Below, piece after piece: positions 46,579 to 59,883 of a stretch of 64,000 nt of DNA. Position numbers and translations under genes: made by a program. The notes under the pieces were generated by a model that was not told the origin of the DNA, did not search any database, and was given only the letters and a program-made list of their open reading frames with translations. The DNA is from Metaphire vulgaris (Eukaryota > Annelida > Clitellata > Crassiclitellata > Megascolecidae), in assembly GCA_018105865.1 (NCBI GenBank), contig CM030869.1, forward strand, positions 434,001 to 498,000, given 5' to 3'. Positions within the stretch are counted from its first letter, which is position 1; each line of letters opens with the position of its first letter.

Positions 46579-47879
46579 GCCGAATTTCTACGCTAATCAA
46601 CGACCCTAAGTATCTTCGGCGCCTAAATAGACCCTACTGTCTGTTCATAAATTCAACTCGTAAATAATTATATTGCACTAATCAATGATTGCATTGCTAC
46701 GTTGCATATTATTGCATTCTAAACAATGAAGGTCAGTAAAATGTAAGTCCAATTGGTCAACCAGATTATTTAGGATACTTTTAAATTCTCTGGACCCGGT
46801 TAAACTTGTCCATTCTGCAGAAATAGCGTAGGACTGTTCCCCCTTTACTTTATGGGAGTTATGCGAAAGTGGAAGACAGTTCCTGCCTTAGGCAAACTAG
46901 GAAGGCGGTTGACTATGCAGCGACCATCAGATGAACTCAACAGACCATCGGAGCAGCTTCTATCGATTTCAAAGGCAAAACATTTTCATGAGAAGCTCCA
47001 ATCATGAAACAAGACCAATAATTATAAGTGGAACGATCTTAACTTCTCCTTCTGACACTCTCTTGTCCCGTCTCTCTCTCTCTCTCTGTCTCTTTCTGTC
47101 TCTCTCTGTCTCTCTCTACCTCTCTCTCTGCCTCTCTCTCTCTCTCTCTGTCCGTCTCCCTGCCTGTCTCTCTCTTTTTCCAGTCTGAGTTTTTCTTCTT
47201 GTATGCCAGATTTTTCCTACCGTATACGATGCATCAGCAGTGGAGATCTCGATAAAACCGATCGCTTGGTAGATGGATTGCAGGCGAGATTACGAGCGCT
47301 CGTTTAGAGAGAGAGAGACGCATTCGACATATTGCGCCAAAGCAAAAGCATAGAACGAGCGTCTTATTTAATATTTATCTGGTTTCGAAATCTCTGAAGA
47401 ATACTTCATATCGACGCGTGTCATCAGCCGACTCACTATTTATACTCTGAAATCGATTACACTCTTACCCATCGCTCTCAATTGATCTTTTGAAACATCG
47501 TTAGTGCCTACTTTCAATTGCTGCTTTGCCGTCAAATAGATTGCTACAGATATCTCTGTTAAAAAACCTCTTTATTAATATTCTCACACTGGCTTCGTGC
47601 TATAGGCGAGAAATCACTGCTATAGGCCGCTAAGACTCAAGACTTCAATTGCATTCGGCGTCGCTCAACTGGATTCACTGATTCGATGCCAACTGAATAA
47701 GCAGCTCCTTCTTATCTCACACAGTGATCAGCTGACTGCTCCAGTTGGCTTTCCATCAATGGTCTTCCACATCCACTTCCGTTGATCTCTGAAAGTGATC
47801 GCATCTCTTGAGAATGAATCTGGAACATCTTCGATTGCGTTCTTAAGCATTACAACCAGTCCTATAAAGTGAAACAGAA

Positions 47880-48135
<256 letters not shown>

Positions 48136-49481
48136 TGCTATTATTTGTTTGAGCATTTGTTTATTTCTTCTGCAAGTTTTTTATCATTTTTTAGTTTCCC
48201 TATTCCGTCTCTTATATTTTGACGCGACATCTTTATTTGACCTATAACCTTTGACCTCCATTTATCTTCTCTCGCCTCAGATGACCTACTTGCCTCAGCC
48301 GCCCAACGACTAAAGCCCAGAGCAGTCATTGCCGGGTCAGAGGTCAAAAGAGAAGCTCCTCTATTTCAAGAGACAATCATTCTGAGAACGCAAAACAACG
48401 GCAATCCTCTATCATCGGCTCTCTCTCTCTCCATCTGTCTGTCTGTCTGTCTGTCTGCCTCTCCCTCTCTCTTGATATCGAAGGTGGTTATTGTGCCCCA
48501 GATCAATAGCCTAGAGACAGGGTGGAGCGCGTGTCCTCGACGCATTTGGCAAGAAGTCAAATGAGACGACGAATGTTATTTCGTCCGAAGATCAAACCAG
48601 ACTCAAGATCAAAGCAATCTGCAAATATGTTTTCGCTGCGTCTCCAACGGACGCCATCTTTTTTGCTATAAAATTTCCTGCTGAGACGTCATTCACGCTG
48701 CTTCATAACAAAGACGACAACCTGTTACCCATAGACCCCGCCAAAAACTAGAGAGATAGAGACAGAGAGACAGAGAGACAGAGACAGACAGACAGAGGGG
48801 AAGAGAGTGACGGAGACAGAGACGGAGACAGAACTGGACTTCGTTTTATCTGCTTCTGTAAATTCTTTCCAAATCCTGAATTTCTTTTGAGAGTTAATTT
48901 CAATCTCTTATCTTTTCATCTTCAATCTTTGAGCTTCGCAGATTTAAAAATCTTCTAATGAATTTTCGTATTCGAGGCAAGCGATCGGAACGATTAGACC
49001 CCAAAACAGCCCCATGGGCGATTAGACCCAGCCCCATGGGCGATTAGACCCCCCGACCAATATGCAGCGGTCGCCATGTGCAGCAGCTGCTCGCCTCCGC
49101 CGCAGAAGAGAATTCATCCGGTTATAATTCCTATCAGATATGGACGACGGTCTTCGTAAATTCAGCAACACAGGCTGAAAACTCTTAAACTCAGCTGCCA
49201 TTTCAGTCATAAATATAACAGAATATTTCTTAGATTCCATATTTCAACTGCGTCAAAATGCGACGCAGTTCAATCCGCTAAGATTCTAAGATTCACCGGT
49301 GTTGACCGTGACAGGTTTGGCGTCGCCGACCATAACACGTTAGCTTCTATAGCGCCATTGTCGCAGTGTTTAGAAACAAGAAATCTTGTGGAACAGAGAA
49401 ACGATGTTGGATTTAGTTTCGACTGTAGTTCTTGACCTTTGAACCTCAACAGACTAAGTCCAGTCATTCGAGAGACTGTCT

Positions 49482-50498
49482 TCAGTTCGTCTGAGCGCCA
49501 AGAAGTGTCTGGCGCTTAATACCTGGCGCATCGGCGCCAAGAACGGCGCCGGCGCTTGACGCTTTCTTTCGCCGACAGGTGAGAAGGTTTCTGAAGGCGT
49601 TTCTGAAGTCACGATTCAGCAAGGTGTAGATGCACGGATTGACCCCAGACGACAGGTAACCGAGCCACGAGAACACCTGGAATATCTCTTCCGGAATGTG
49701 ACACCTCTTGCCACAGAGGCCAAAGGTCAGATTGGTGCAGAAGAAGGGCAACCAGAGGGCAACGAACGCGGCAAATACCCACAACAGCGTCTTCTCCGCC
49801 CTCCTCTCCCTTCCGTTCACCTTCGCTGACCCACCTGATGCCAGCATGTTCAGGTAAACCATCGACTTCGACCTCTTGCGTCCTCTGGCGACGGTGACGT
49901 CACTCGAAGTAAGCAGACTGCGCGAAACCGATTTCCGTTTCCGGTCCATCTGCGGTGACGTCGTCGGCAGCGCCAGTGACGTCACGGTCGAAATCGCTTT
50001 GAACGACGATGACGCGTCGCTGTGACACGTCGCAGATGTCTCGGTGACGTCATCGACCACGTCGATCTTGTTACAGTTCACCGGAAGTTTGACGTCGGAG
50101 CGCAGAATCTGGATGGACCGGAAATCGGCGAAGATCATGACGGCGAGCGGAAGAAAGAACGAGACCAAAGAAGAATAGACGGCAAACGTCCGGTTGAAGA
50201 ATCCGCACTGGAGTCGGTCGGGGTCAAGGTCAGGGGCCTGAAGGACGTTGGAGCGGTCAAGGACGCCCTGGACGACGAAGGGCACGGAGAGGGCGACGGC
50301 GATGCTCCAGGCCGGAACCACGAGGGCAGCCACGTGACGTCTGTGGCGGGAACGGCGCAGGTGGAGGGGGTGGGCGATTCCACGGAACCGATAGATGGCG
50401 ATCGAACACAGGTGCATGATGGACGCCGTCGACAGGATGACGTCACTTCCGGTCCAGGTGAGACAGACGTAGAAGCCCAGGAACCACTGACCGTTCAC
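49482..50498 (-). CDS. Exon 2, 5-HT2-like biogenic amine receptor
   Basis: After acceptor CATTCAG the exon encodes ECL1 to the C-terminus (338 codons). TM3 has the conserved Cys and the amine-binding Asp in CLTWTGSDVILSTASIMHL, TM4 has PAWSIAV, ECL2 has QCGFFN, and TM5 has VSFFLPLAVMI. A third loop of about 105 residues with basic ends follows, then TM6 WLPFF and TM7 WLGYLSSGVNPCIYTLLN with NPxxY. The aromatic pair after WLP and STASIMHL are typical of serotonin 5-HT2 receptors. These signal through Gq at the plasma membrane. The DRY motif is replaced by Tyr-Arg-Phe. The first codon at 50498 is GTG and is internal, not a start. Confidence 0.87.
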   Translation of the reverse strand: MNGQWFLGFYVCLTWTGSDVILSTASIMHLCSIAIYRFRGIAHPLHLRRSRHRRHVAALVVPAWSIAVALSVPFVVQGVLDRSNVLQAPDLDPDRLQCGFFNRTFAVYSSLVSFFLPLAVMIFADFRSIQILRSDVKLPVNCNKIDVVDDVTETSATCHSDASSSFKAISTVTSLALPTTSPQMDRKRKSVSRSLLTSSDVTVARGRKRSKSMVYLNMLASGGSAKVNGRERRAEKTLLWVFAAFVALWLPFFCTNLTFGLCGKRCHIPEEIFQVFSWLGYLSSGVNPCIYTLLNRDFRNAFRNLLTCRRKKASSAGAVLGADAPGIKRQTLLGAQTN

Positions 50499-50987
50499 CT
50501 GAATGCATCAACCATTAGCAATGATGGCGATGACGCAATTGATGATTGTAACGATAATAACTTATACTATATTAATACGATCATATTATTATCAGCATCA
50601 TCATCAATATTATCACGCAATAGGATATCGATTAATTCAACCCTCCGTGATTGCGGAGAAGACCAACAGAATACCATATACCTGTACAGGTCTACCTGTA
50701 TATCCAGGTATCTGCGATGCAGATACGGTCTACCTTTGCATACCTGTATATACTTGTATTGTGAATATCGTGGCTAGGTGATTCAGAAGTGTGGTTGAAA
50801 TGCTTGTTTGGAGCCAAAATGGAAGACGCTCTGAGGTTTCTTTGGAGACTTTGGCTCTGCTGTCAATGAGTCCAGTGATGATGATGATGTAAGTAAGTGA
50901 ATAAAATCTCGTAAATTTATATAACGCTTTGGAAAGTAGTACAGTAGTGGCTGACAACACCAATAGGAACACAGGGAGACCTGAGAC

Positions 50988-50990
<3 letters not shown>

Positions 50991-51064
<74 letters not shown>
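50991..51064. repeat. (GA)n microsatellite
   Basis: About 37 GA units. Shorter GA runs occur at 51400-51428 and 51570-51583. Confidence 0.95.
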
Positions 51065-51068
<4 letters not shown>

Positions 51069-51393
51069 GCCATTTAACAACGTCATCCGGTAAATTTGAT
51101 TAAAATAAGATTGGAAGAGGTGAGTTCGATGGATTTTGAAATCGTAGAAGAGACATCACCGCCGATCACCTGTAAGGTTACCTTTCTCAAATAACCGCCA
51201 GGTATGTCAGGTAGATTGCCTTCGTTAAGCTACCTGTCGTTACCTCAGTCCACAGGAAACTACAGAACGAACTCATGACAGGCGATCTACATGTAATAGC
51301 TATAAGAAAATCTTTAACATTCGAAGAAGATATCCACGGGAACTGAATAGAATCATAGAATCAATAGATGAATAGCGCAGTCAGCCTAAAGGG

Positions 51394-51432
<39 letters not shown>

Positions 51433-51723
51433 GAGTCGTATCAACTCTACATAATAGACGTATCCTATTGTGCCATTCAAAACTCTACGAAACCCCCAAA
51501 ACATTTCGTGTCTCCACTACGACGGAGAGAGAGAGCGTTGGTTGCCATAGTAACGTCATAAGCTCTTGGGAGAGAGAGAGAGACTTTGTATAATAGACGA
51601 TGAGTAATTGAAATTAATTGTAATTAAATATTCTTCACGAAGATTATTAGATCGCGTAACACTGCGTTCCACTGACATTCGACTGTAACTGGATTACGCA
51701 AAGTAAACGCACACGAAACCCCA

Positions 51724-51791
51724 TCCCCATCACAGGCCCCACCACAGGCCCCACCACAGGCCCCCATCACAGGCCCCACCACAGGCCCCCA
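51724..51791. repeat. Minisatellite based on CCACCACAGGC
   Basis: Five or six units of 11-13 bp alternate between CCCATCACAGGC and CCACCACAGGC. Confidence 0.85.
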
Positions 51792-51806
51792 TCGCAAGTG
51801 GTTCCT

Positions 51807-51809
<3 letters not shown>

Positions 51810-51838
<29 letters not shown>
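51810..51838. repeat. (GTT)n microsatellite
   Basis: Nine to ten GTT units. Confidence 0.9.
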
Positions 51839-51839
<1 letters not shown>

Positions 51840-51967
51840 CTGATCAGCGGTTGCATTGGCGTTTCCTTTGACGACGACAACAGTCACGATAAAAGACCTC
51901 TGTTGGTCCAGAGACGCTTCCTCTACAGTGTACAGGAAACGTTGCTTTATGGCCTCATCATGTACAC

Positions 51968-52005
<38 letters not shown>

Positions 52006-52054
52006 TACAGAGACAGAGACAGATACAGAGAGAGACAGAGAGACAGACAGACAG
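51968..52054. repeat. GA/GACA compound repeat
   Basis: GA run followed by mixed GACA and GATACA units. Confidence 0.9.
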
Positions 52055-52357
52055 ACAGAGTCTTTGCGAAACTTCTCTTTTCCGTCGATCGATCTGCATC
52101 CGATAACGGACGACCCCATCCCTCTCCCCCTCTCCTTCCGTCGACCAGAAATCGATTCTCCCGGAAGTGGAGCCTCGATTACTATTGGACGACGACGAAC
52201 GAAGAAGAGGAAACGGAAGTGATCGACTAACCGGAAATCACGTGGACCTCAAGACCAGCTTCAGAAGAATTTATGGAGCTCATTTTCCACATCATCATCA
52301 TTATCATTACGGCTTCAAATTCTACGTTGCAACATGTCATCTAACTCTCACGACAGC

Positions 52358-52359
<2 letters not shown>

Positions 52360-52421
<62 letters not shown>
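52360..52421. repeat. (AT)n microsatellite
   Basis: About 31 AT units. Confidence 0.95.
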
Positions 52422-52427
<6 letters not shown>

Positions 52428-52721
52428 TTATACATTGGATCACTCTTTGAAAAATATAGAAATATTAACTCGCATCTGCATACTACTTTCCTCATTCGCC
52501 TCTCTCTCCCCTCTTTCTCTCTCCATATGGCTTTTCCTCCATCTTTTTCCCACTCTCTCTTTCTCTGCATCTCCATCTCCTCCTCTACATCTCCATCTCC
52601 ACTCTCCCTTCTTTGCTTGGCATTTATTGTGTCTCTTCATCGTTTGAAATAATTCGACGACACTTGAAGCAAATTCTTTGCATCTGGGATTAAATGGAAC
52701 GAAATGTCTTCGTCCGTCCCT

Positions 52722-52903
52722 CCATCTGCCCCTCCATCTACCCCTCCCTCCATCTGCCCCTCCTCCATCTGCCCCTCCCTCCATCTGCCCCCTCCATCTC
52801 CCCTCCCCTCCATCTGCCCCTCCATCCATCCTCCATCTGCCCCTCCTCCATCTGCCCCTCCCTCCATCTGCCCCTCCTCCATCTGCCCCTCCCCACCGCT
52901 AAA
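52722..52903. repeat. Minisatellite CCTCCATCTGCCC
   Basis: About 13 units of 12-16 bp around CTCCATCTGCCC. All frames stay open because the units lack stop triplets. Confidence 0.9.
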
Positions 52904-53173
52904 AAGCAATGCGCAGAATTTTAAGACGCAGTTCAATTAATATGGCAGTTGTGGTCATCACCGCCACCATCAAACCTACAGCGTAGATCTGGATCCATAG
53001 AGTGAGCATTGAAATGTCTAACCAGTTGATGCAATCTGTCTCTTATCTCTTATCAGTCATTAACTGTTTCTCTCCAGCCTGTCTCCTATCTCTCGTCAGT
53101 ATAGATGTCTATATTTTGCCAGTTACTGCTGCTGCTGCTGCTGCTGTCTAATCTCTTATCTCTTATCTCTTAC

Positions 53174-53488
53174 CAGTTGATAGACGCCGAGAGGTACGAC
53201 CAGCATAGATAAGAGTAGATCGGTAAAGGCGAGGCTGGCTATAACTCGGTTGCTAAGGTTACGTAGGCTGCGATTGCAGAGAACGGCCAGAAGAACAAGA
53301 ACGTTTCCGCTGAGAATCCAGACGGGAATCACTCCGAGTGACAGAAACACCCACGCCAGCGAAGACGACGACGACGACGAGGAATTGCCTTCGACGGCGG
53401 GAAAAGACACACCGGTCGTCTGGTTCTCCATCTCTTTTCCACTTCGAAGTGTCACTCCCAGAACCAGTGCTTCTATTCGGACGCCCAT
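53174..53488 (-). CDS. Exon 1, 5-HT2-like biogenic amine receptor
   Basis: It encodes 105 residues: an N-terminus with possible glycosylation at NQT and NSS and a serine run, TM1 (LSLGVIPVWILSGNVLVLLA, with GNVLV), the first intracellular loop, and TM2 (ASLAFTDLLLSMLVVPLGVY, with the conserved Asp). It ends CAACTG before the donor GTAAGA and joins exon 2 in phase 0, giving a 443-residue receptor with seven helices. The start is the ATG at 53488; Met20 is an alternative. A TTTCAG acceptor at 53537-53542 suggests a spliced 5' UTR upstream. Confidence 0.86.
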
Positions 53489-54060
53489 TGATGACGACGC
53501 TGCTGCTGCTGCTGCAGTCGCTAGAATTCCGTTCCCCTGAAATCAAATGAACTCAAAAGGAATCTCACACCTATAGGTATAATAATATGGTTCTTCAATG
53601 CGTTGCGTTGCCTTTGATGTATGTACATACGCAGGTTTTACTGTATATAGCCATTCGCTCAATAAAGGTTTTTAACTGTATAGGGAGGAATTCTGTAATC
53701 AGTGTAATGTATCATTAAGAATCTTTTGTTTATAAGTTATTCGCATTTCAGAGATAACAGTTCGATGTCGAATCCCAAATCTGCTCTTATGCAGCTCGTA
53801 AGTAGTTCGATTAATTATGCTGACTATTTCTCTGTCTTGCACTGTCGAGGCCTCTGTAGACCGAGACCTGTGAAGCGCAGCATATGAAGCACATGACGTT
53901 AGCACAACAGATGCTACGTCTGTTCAGATCAATTGAATTTCGTTAAAAGTGGATGCTAATTAGAGGAGGTTAAGATGACCAGATGCACATACAGACAATT
54001 GGCCTCTTTAAGGTCCGTTTTCCACGGTCAACATCTACACACTTCACGGGACAGTTTACT

Positions 54061-54258
<198 letters not shown>

Positions 54259-54863
54259 CAAAGATTTCTTAAGTCTAAATGATCTGCTTACAAGAAGAAT
54301 CTCTTAAGAATGAAGAGTAGACCGTGGATAAAGGTTTTAGAATTCTTTGTTGATAATGCATTGCCAATAATAATAATAATAATAAATAATTATTCTGCGG
54401 GGTCCTAGATCACTTCACCTGACTGCCTATTAGGCCTATCATTATACCACGTTTTCGGAATGTTAAAAATATTCGACATTAAATTTCTAAAAATATCTCT
54501 GCTAATGAGGTATTGTCGTCCGAATAAAATAATTTTAAGAAGATTAAAAATTATTACAGAGGATGCCCTGTTAAGTTATTGCGCTTCATAAGTATCGTTT
54601 CTGATGAAATCTCGTGAAAGCAGCAACGTATAGTTAGGCCGACTGTTCAGAGGAGGAGTGCGTCGATGACAATGCGAAGGATTTTTCGAAATAAAACAGA
54701 AGATGACAATTCAGAATCAATTCATTGTCTCAAAGTCAGTTCCATCCGGTCTCAGACTCCAAAGAATCACTCAAACGGAACGAGAAGAGAGAGCGCTACA
54801 TCAGCGAATTCCACGCAATCAATACCTTCGCAGGTAAACTAAACTAAGACAGATAAACACTGC

Positions 54864-55118
<255 letters not shown>

Positions 55119-55846
55119 ACGACGACGACGACTGCTGATGGGCCTGCTGCTGCTGAAGTCTTATCGAAGCTGTGTAGATGATGTGGTGTCCGCTGCTCTT
55201 CTGCAGTCGAAATGTCTTGTCCGCTGACTGTCTAGACGACGTCAGTCACTTTCAGTTCTTGCGTTCTTTGGTTTCTCTCGACGGCCGATGAAAGCGTTGC
55301 GTGCTGTGCATTCAAAATGTCAGCGACTGAAGAAGCACTTGAGAATGCTTTTACTTTCGTGACATCTTCAGAAATCAATTTAGCGAAATTCAAGCGGTCA
55401 GCTTTCGATTTCAATCGCAGTACGAAGATCGTCCATGCACACATTGTATGGACACCTGATTGCCTCATTTTGTCGTTGCTTTTAATTCATTTTAAAGTCT
55501 ATCTAAACACATTTCAAAAGAAAACAACACTTTGAGATAGGCCTTTCTCCCAAGCCTGTCTTCTAGGACCTATGGATGCGACGCTAGAATACATTTTTAG
55601 CAATATTTTTTAAAAATTTCGAGTAAAAACGACTGCATTTGTTTCATTCGAACGACATTTGAATCCGTCGCAGTCCTTAAACAGCGGAAGACTTTTAACG
55701 TAAACTCATCGATCGCTCTCAGCGATCGATCGACAGCCACGATCGGCGATGCACTTGGCTCCCACTCCACAGCAGCCGCCCCTTAGAACCATTAAGCAAC
55801 TGACGGATAAATCAAAAGCAAACACTCAAAGCCACTAACAGATAAC

Positions 55847-55848
<2 letters not shown>

Positions 55849-55922
<74 letters not shown>

Positions 55923-55979
55923 GAAAGAGAAAGAGAAAGAGTGAGTGAGAGACAGAGACAAACAGACAGACAGAGACAT

Positions 55980-56033
<54 letters not shown>

Positions 56034-56046
56034 GGATAGGCAGACA
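55849..56046. repeat. GA/GACA compound repeats
   Basis: Two GA runs with ACAG and GAAA blocks between them. Confidence 0.9.
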
Positions 56047-56815
56047 AACAGACAGAAATTAGAGCCGTGCAACTGGCTAATGAAGAACGTGTTTTCCTCT
56101 TTCGTCCGACAATTATTTCTGCGAAATGGAACGAAGCGTCCGTCCTCAGCAACAGCAGCAGCAGCAGCAGCAGCAGATCGTCGTTGATCCGGGTCCGCCT
56201 TTTTGCTGTCGACGGTTTCCGATCAGTGTTCGCTTAAATCCGATCTTTTCGGCGAAATTAATTTCTTTAAACACAAGAAGACATTCGAACGGAAAAAACC
56301 CCAAGGAATTCTCAGACGCCCAACTCTTCTCTATCTCTGTCTGTCTCTCTAGCTGTCTGTCTCTCTCTCTCTCTCTACCTCTGCACCCGCATCTGCAGAT
56401 TTTCTCAACGAAATATCCGTCGTGTGAGAAAATTCAGCGAACCATAAGAAGACTGCAATTGGAGCATAATAACAAGCGTGTCTAACACAAGAATCGAGAT
56501 TTTGATTTAAAAACAGCAGAAGACCAGGCTCTGATGTCGTTGTACGAGAAAGGTTCATTCAGTTGGACTCGAATTTGTCGATTTTTACAATCAAAGATTT
56601 CTCACAACTAATTGATTGATTATGGGGACAAAGCATCGGTTGGAAAATTCAAAGCAGCAAATCAAAATGCACTGGGTTGGGGGGGGGGGGTCACGACCCT
56701 CGATCTATTGGGACCGATCGTGAGATTCATCGAAAGCCGGAGTAGTTGGGGGAAGTATTAGATGGAAGGGAAATAGCAACAGACATCAGACTTTAAAACG
56801 TTTGAGATGACGACC

Positions 56816-57094
56816 TTTTGTGGCAGAGGCGGATCTAGGGTATTCGGCGCCCGGGGACAAAGTGTACGTTGGCGCCTCTAATAACTGACAAGCAAAAAAT
56901 GTCCTCACATCGTTTTCGGCGCCCCTCAACTCTTCTTATAGTGCTGACGAGCTAAAAAAGGTCCTCGCAAGTGTTTCTTCTACTTTATTGTGCATTTCAC
57001 TTACCCAAATATCCAATTTTGGCGCCCCCTCACCTCGGCGCCCGGGGACATGTGTACTCCCCTGCCCTCCCCTAGATCCGCCTCTGTTTTGTGG
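56816..57094. mobile_element. Complete 263-bp hAT-like MITE
   Basis: The element 56824-57086 has perfect 17-bp inverted ends (CAGAGGCGGATCTAGGG and its complement) and a perfect 8-bp target duplication TTTTGTGG (56816-56823, 57087-57094). The 8-bp duplication and CAG..GCGG ends fit the hAT superfamily. No transposase is encoded. Internal copies of GGCGCCCGGGGACA lie near both ends. A fragment of the same family lies at 39248-39452. Confidence 0.92.
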
Positions 57095-57604
57095 CCCACG
57101 ACATCTAGGTCGAAAAATGTGGAAGTGCCCCTATTCTACACCATCGAAAATTTCTCAACGATTTTGAACAAATTCCCACGGCTGGTCTCCGCCAGAATAG
57201 GGGCCCGACCCACCCACCCACCCCGTGGCTACGCCAATGTGGATCGTACGTCAGACATAGATTCCCACTTCCTATTTACCGGTCGTCTCCGTTCTGACTT
57301 TTTGCGTCCCACTAAAAGTAATTCTTCCATTTGAGCGTCGTCGTCGTCGTCTTCGTCTCTGCACCTGATGAATGTCGATTCTTATTTCATCGGATATTTT
57401 GCAATTTCTGGTTTCACAGCACCTCCACTGATCCAAACGGTCGATACATCATCGACCAATCAATTTCCCTCCCACCCCATTGACCCCGGTGGGCCGCAGT
57501 GCATATAGGCCTATGCGCAGTCACAGCACTCAACGGCCAATCAAACCATGCTTCGTTTCAATCAGAATCCGCTGTTACCACGGATATTTTTAAACCTCCT
57601 AACA

Positions 57605-57791
57605 TTAGCGTCGCCACGGGGGGGGGGCACTTGGGGGGCAACTGCTCCCCCAACCTGCCCCAGACCACCTACCAGATTCGCGCAAATCCGGTGAGAGTTG
57701 TTTATGGAGGGGGTGGCAAGGTGGGAAAGGAATCTGACACGCCAGCCCCTTTTTGCCTGCCCCCAACCAAAAATTTCTGGAGACGCCACTG
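57605..57791. mobile_element. MITE family with GCGTCGCCA ends, copy 1
   Basis: It starts AGCGTCGCCACGGGG and ends CTGGAGACGCCACTG, imperfect inverted ends. The interior (CTACCAGATTCGCGCAAA, GGAATCTGACAC, CCCCCAACCAAAAATT) is shared with copy 2 at 58613. Confidence 0.8.
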
Positions 57792-58071
57792 TTCAGAACT
57801 CTTGAAATTCGCAAAAATTCAAGGCCACGCAAAGCCTTGAAGGAAATTACAATTAGATCCTCGCTATCTTTTTGGTCCTTGATTTATAGCCAAATTTTAT
57901 CGAGTCTTTGTCCGACATGTAAGAGAATTCGAGAAATCGTTTAACTCGAACATTAGACATATTCTATGCGAATTAGACCTAGTTTTTTTAGTAAAAAGTC
58001 ACCACTACAAGCCTTTGATCACACCGTAGTGATAACCACACTGTAGTAAAACCCAGACCATGCCGAAATGC

Positions 58072-58600
58072 CCACCGCGTTCAAATGCCCTCCGCGTTCA
58101 AATGCCCTCCGCGTTCAAATGCCCTCCGCGTTCAAATGCCCATCGCGTTCAAATGCCCACCACGTTCAAATGCTCACCGCGTTCAAATGCCCACCCCGTC
58201 CAAATGCTCACCGCGTTCAAATGCTCACCGCGTTCAGATGCCCACCCCGTCCAAATGCTCACCGCGTTCAAATGCTCACCACGTTCGGATGTCCAGCGCG
58301 TTCAAATGTTCACCACGTCCAAATGCCCAGCGCGTTCAAATGCTCACCACGTCCAAATGCCCTTCACGTTCAAATGCTCACCACGTCCAAATGCCCAGCG
58401 CGTTCAAATGCCACCACGTCCAAATGCCCTTCACGTTCAAATGCTCACCGCGTCCAAATGTCCAGCGCGTTCAAATGCTCACCGCGTCCAAATGCCCAGC
58501 GCGTTCAAATGCTCACCACGTCCAAATGCCCAGCACGTTCAAATGCTCACCGCGTCCAAATTCCCTCCGCGTCCAAATGCCCGCCGCGTCCAAATGCACA
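58072..58600. repeat. 17-bp minisatellite, about 31 units
   Basis: The consensus CGCGTTCAAATGCCCTC varies at a few positions (GTTC or GTCC; CTCAC, CCCAC or CCCAG). Because 17 is not a multiple of 3 and the unit has no stop triplet, all three forward frames are open for 180-260 codons. These are not genes. Confidence 0.95.
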
Positions 58601-58612
58601 TATTTCGGAACC

Positions 58613-58768
58613 ACTAGCGTCGCCACGGGGGCAAACTTCCTCCCAACCTGCCCTACACTACCTACCAGATTTGTGCAAAACCGGTGAGAAAGTTTTTGTG
58701 GAGGGGTGGGTAAGGAATCTGACACACAGCCCCTTTCCCCCCAACCAAAAATTCCTGGCGACGCCATT
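58613..58768. mobile_element. MITE family with GCGTCGCCA ends, copy 2
   Basis: The inverted ends share a perfect GCGTCGCCA/TGGCGACGC. The interior matches copy 1 with about 30 bases fewer. It starts 12 bases after the 17-bp minisatellite. Confidence 0.82.
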
Positions 58769-59883
58769 GCCCTCTAAACAACCACCCCCTCCCAATTTGA
58801 GGTCAACACCCCAAAATTTCCTAATCTATCAATGGTATGTACACTAAGAATCCCCCGAACAACCCCCAATTCGAGAAGTAACAACCCTCCAAATTTATTC
58901 TTCTGACCTTTTTTCTCATCAGGTTTTTTAGAGACTTGATATCGTTTTTTGCTTGTCAGGATTTTTTGAGATTTTATAAAGTTTTTGAGTTTTGTGCCTG
59001 TCATTTTTTTCACACCTTTTCGGCAGATACCCCCAAATTTTACCGACACCCCCCAAATTCACAATCCTAGAAATAACCCTGGCTGTTACATCATTCATCA
59101 ATAATTATGAAGGAAAAAGCTCGTTAGCAAAAGGGCCAATGACTTTACACATGCCTTCTTACATATTATATTGGTATCAAATTCTACGAAATTACTAAAT
59201 ATTTCATCAATAAAATACTTCTGAAACCTTAAATCCACAACACTGACTAAAGAATTGTACAACTGACGATTCCTCTAAGACACTAGACTGACTAGATCTA
59301 AATACAAGAAACTATAAAACCGTTCACAGCACTCTTTTTGCTCATTGAATAGCCAACACTGAGACACTGAGACTGAAATAGCTACGTGAGATATACAATA
59401 CGAGATCAAAGTCATATCGGTGTATGCGGTACATTGCTGACACAAAAGTCGACAGATATGAAAGCGGAAATGTAATATTTCATTAAGAATTTCAGTATTC
59501 AAAAGGAAGTCCAAACAATTCAACATAACAACATTTAGGTCCACTCATAACATGCAGATATCTAAGATCACGCAAAAGCCTTTTTCTAAAACTTATCAAA
59601 AAATAAATTATACAACAAAAATGCTGAACTGACAACAGAATCATTGATTGAAACAAACCAATCACTGCACAGCAGGACAATTATTTAACTCACAAATAGT
59701 AACTGTTCATTAAAATTAATACTTTAAGTTCTCCAAACACGACTCTTCAGGCGTTGTTGGAGCAAATTCATTTCGATGGACTCATTACCATTTATCAAAA
59801 ACTTCATCCAAACAACAAAAAAACTTGGATAAATTTGAAGAAATCATAATTTTTTGTGAACACATAAACGAGAAACAACAGAT

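Larger units (their letters stand above)
50499..53173 (-). other. 2.7-kb intron of the amine receptor
   Basis: Donor GTAAGA at 53173 to acceptor CAG at 50499, phase 0. The intron holds GA, GACA, GTT, AT and CATCTGCCCCTC repeats. No nested gene is recognised. Confidence 0.8.

Noticed and set aside
58060..58847. Three overlapping frames of 185-259 codons
   Set aside because: They translate the 17-bp minisatellite in its three phases.
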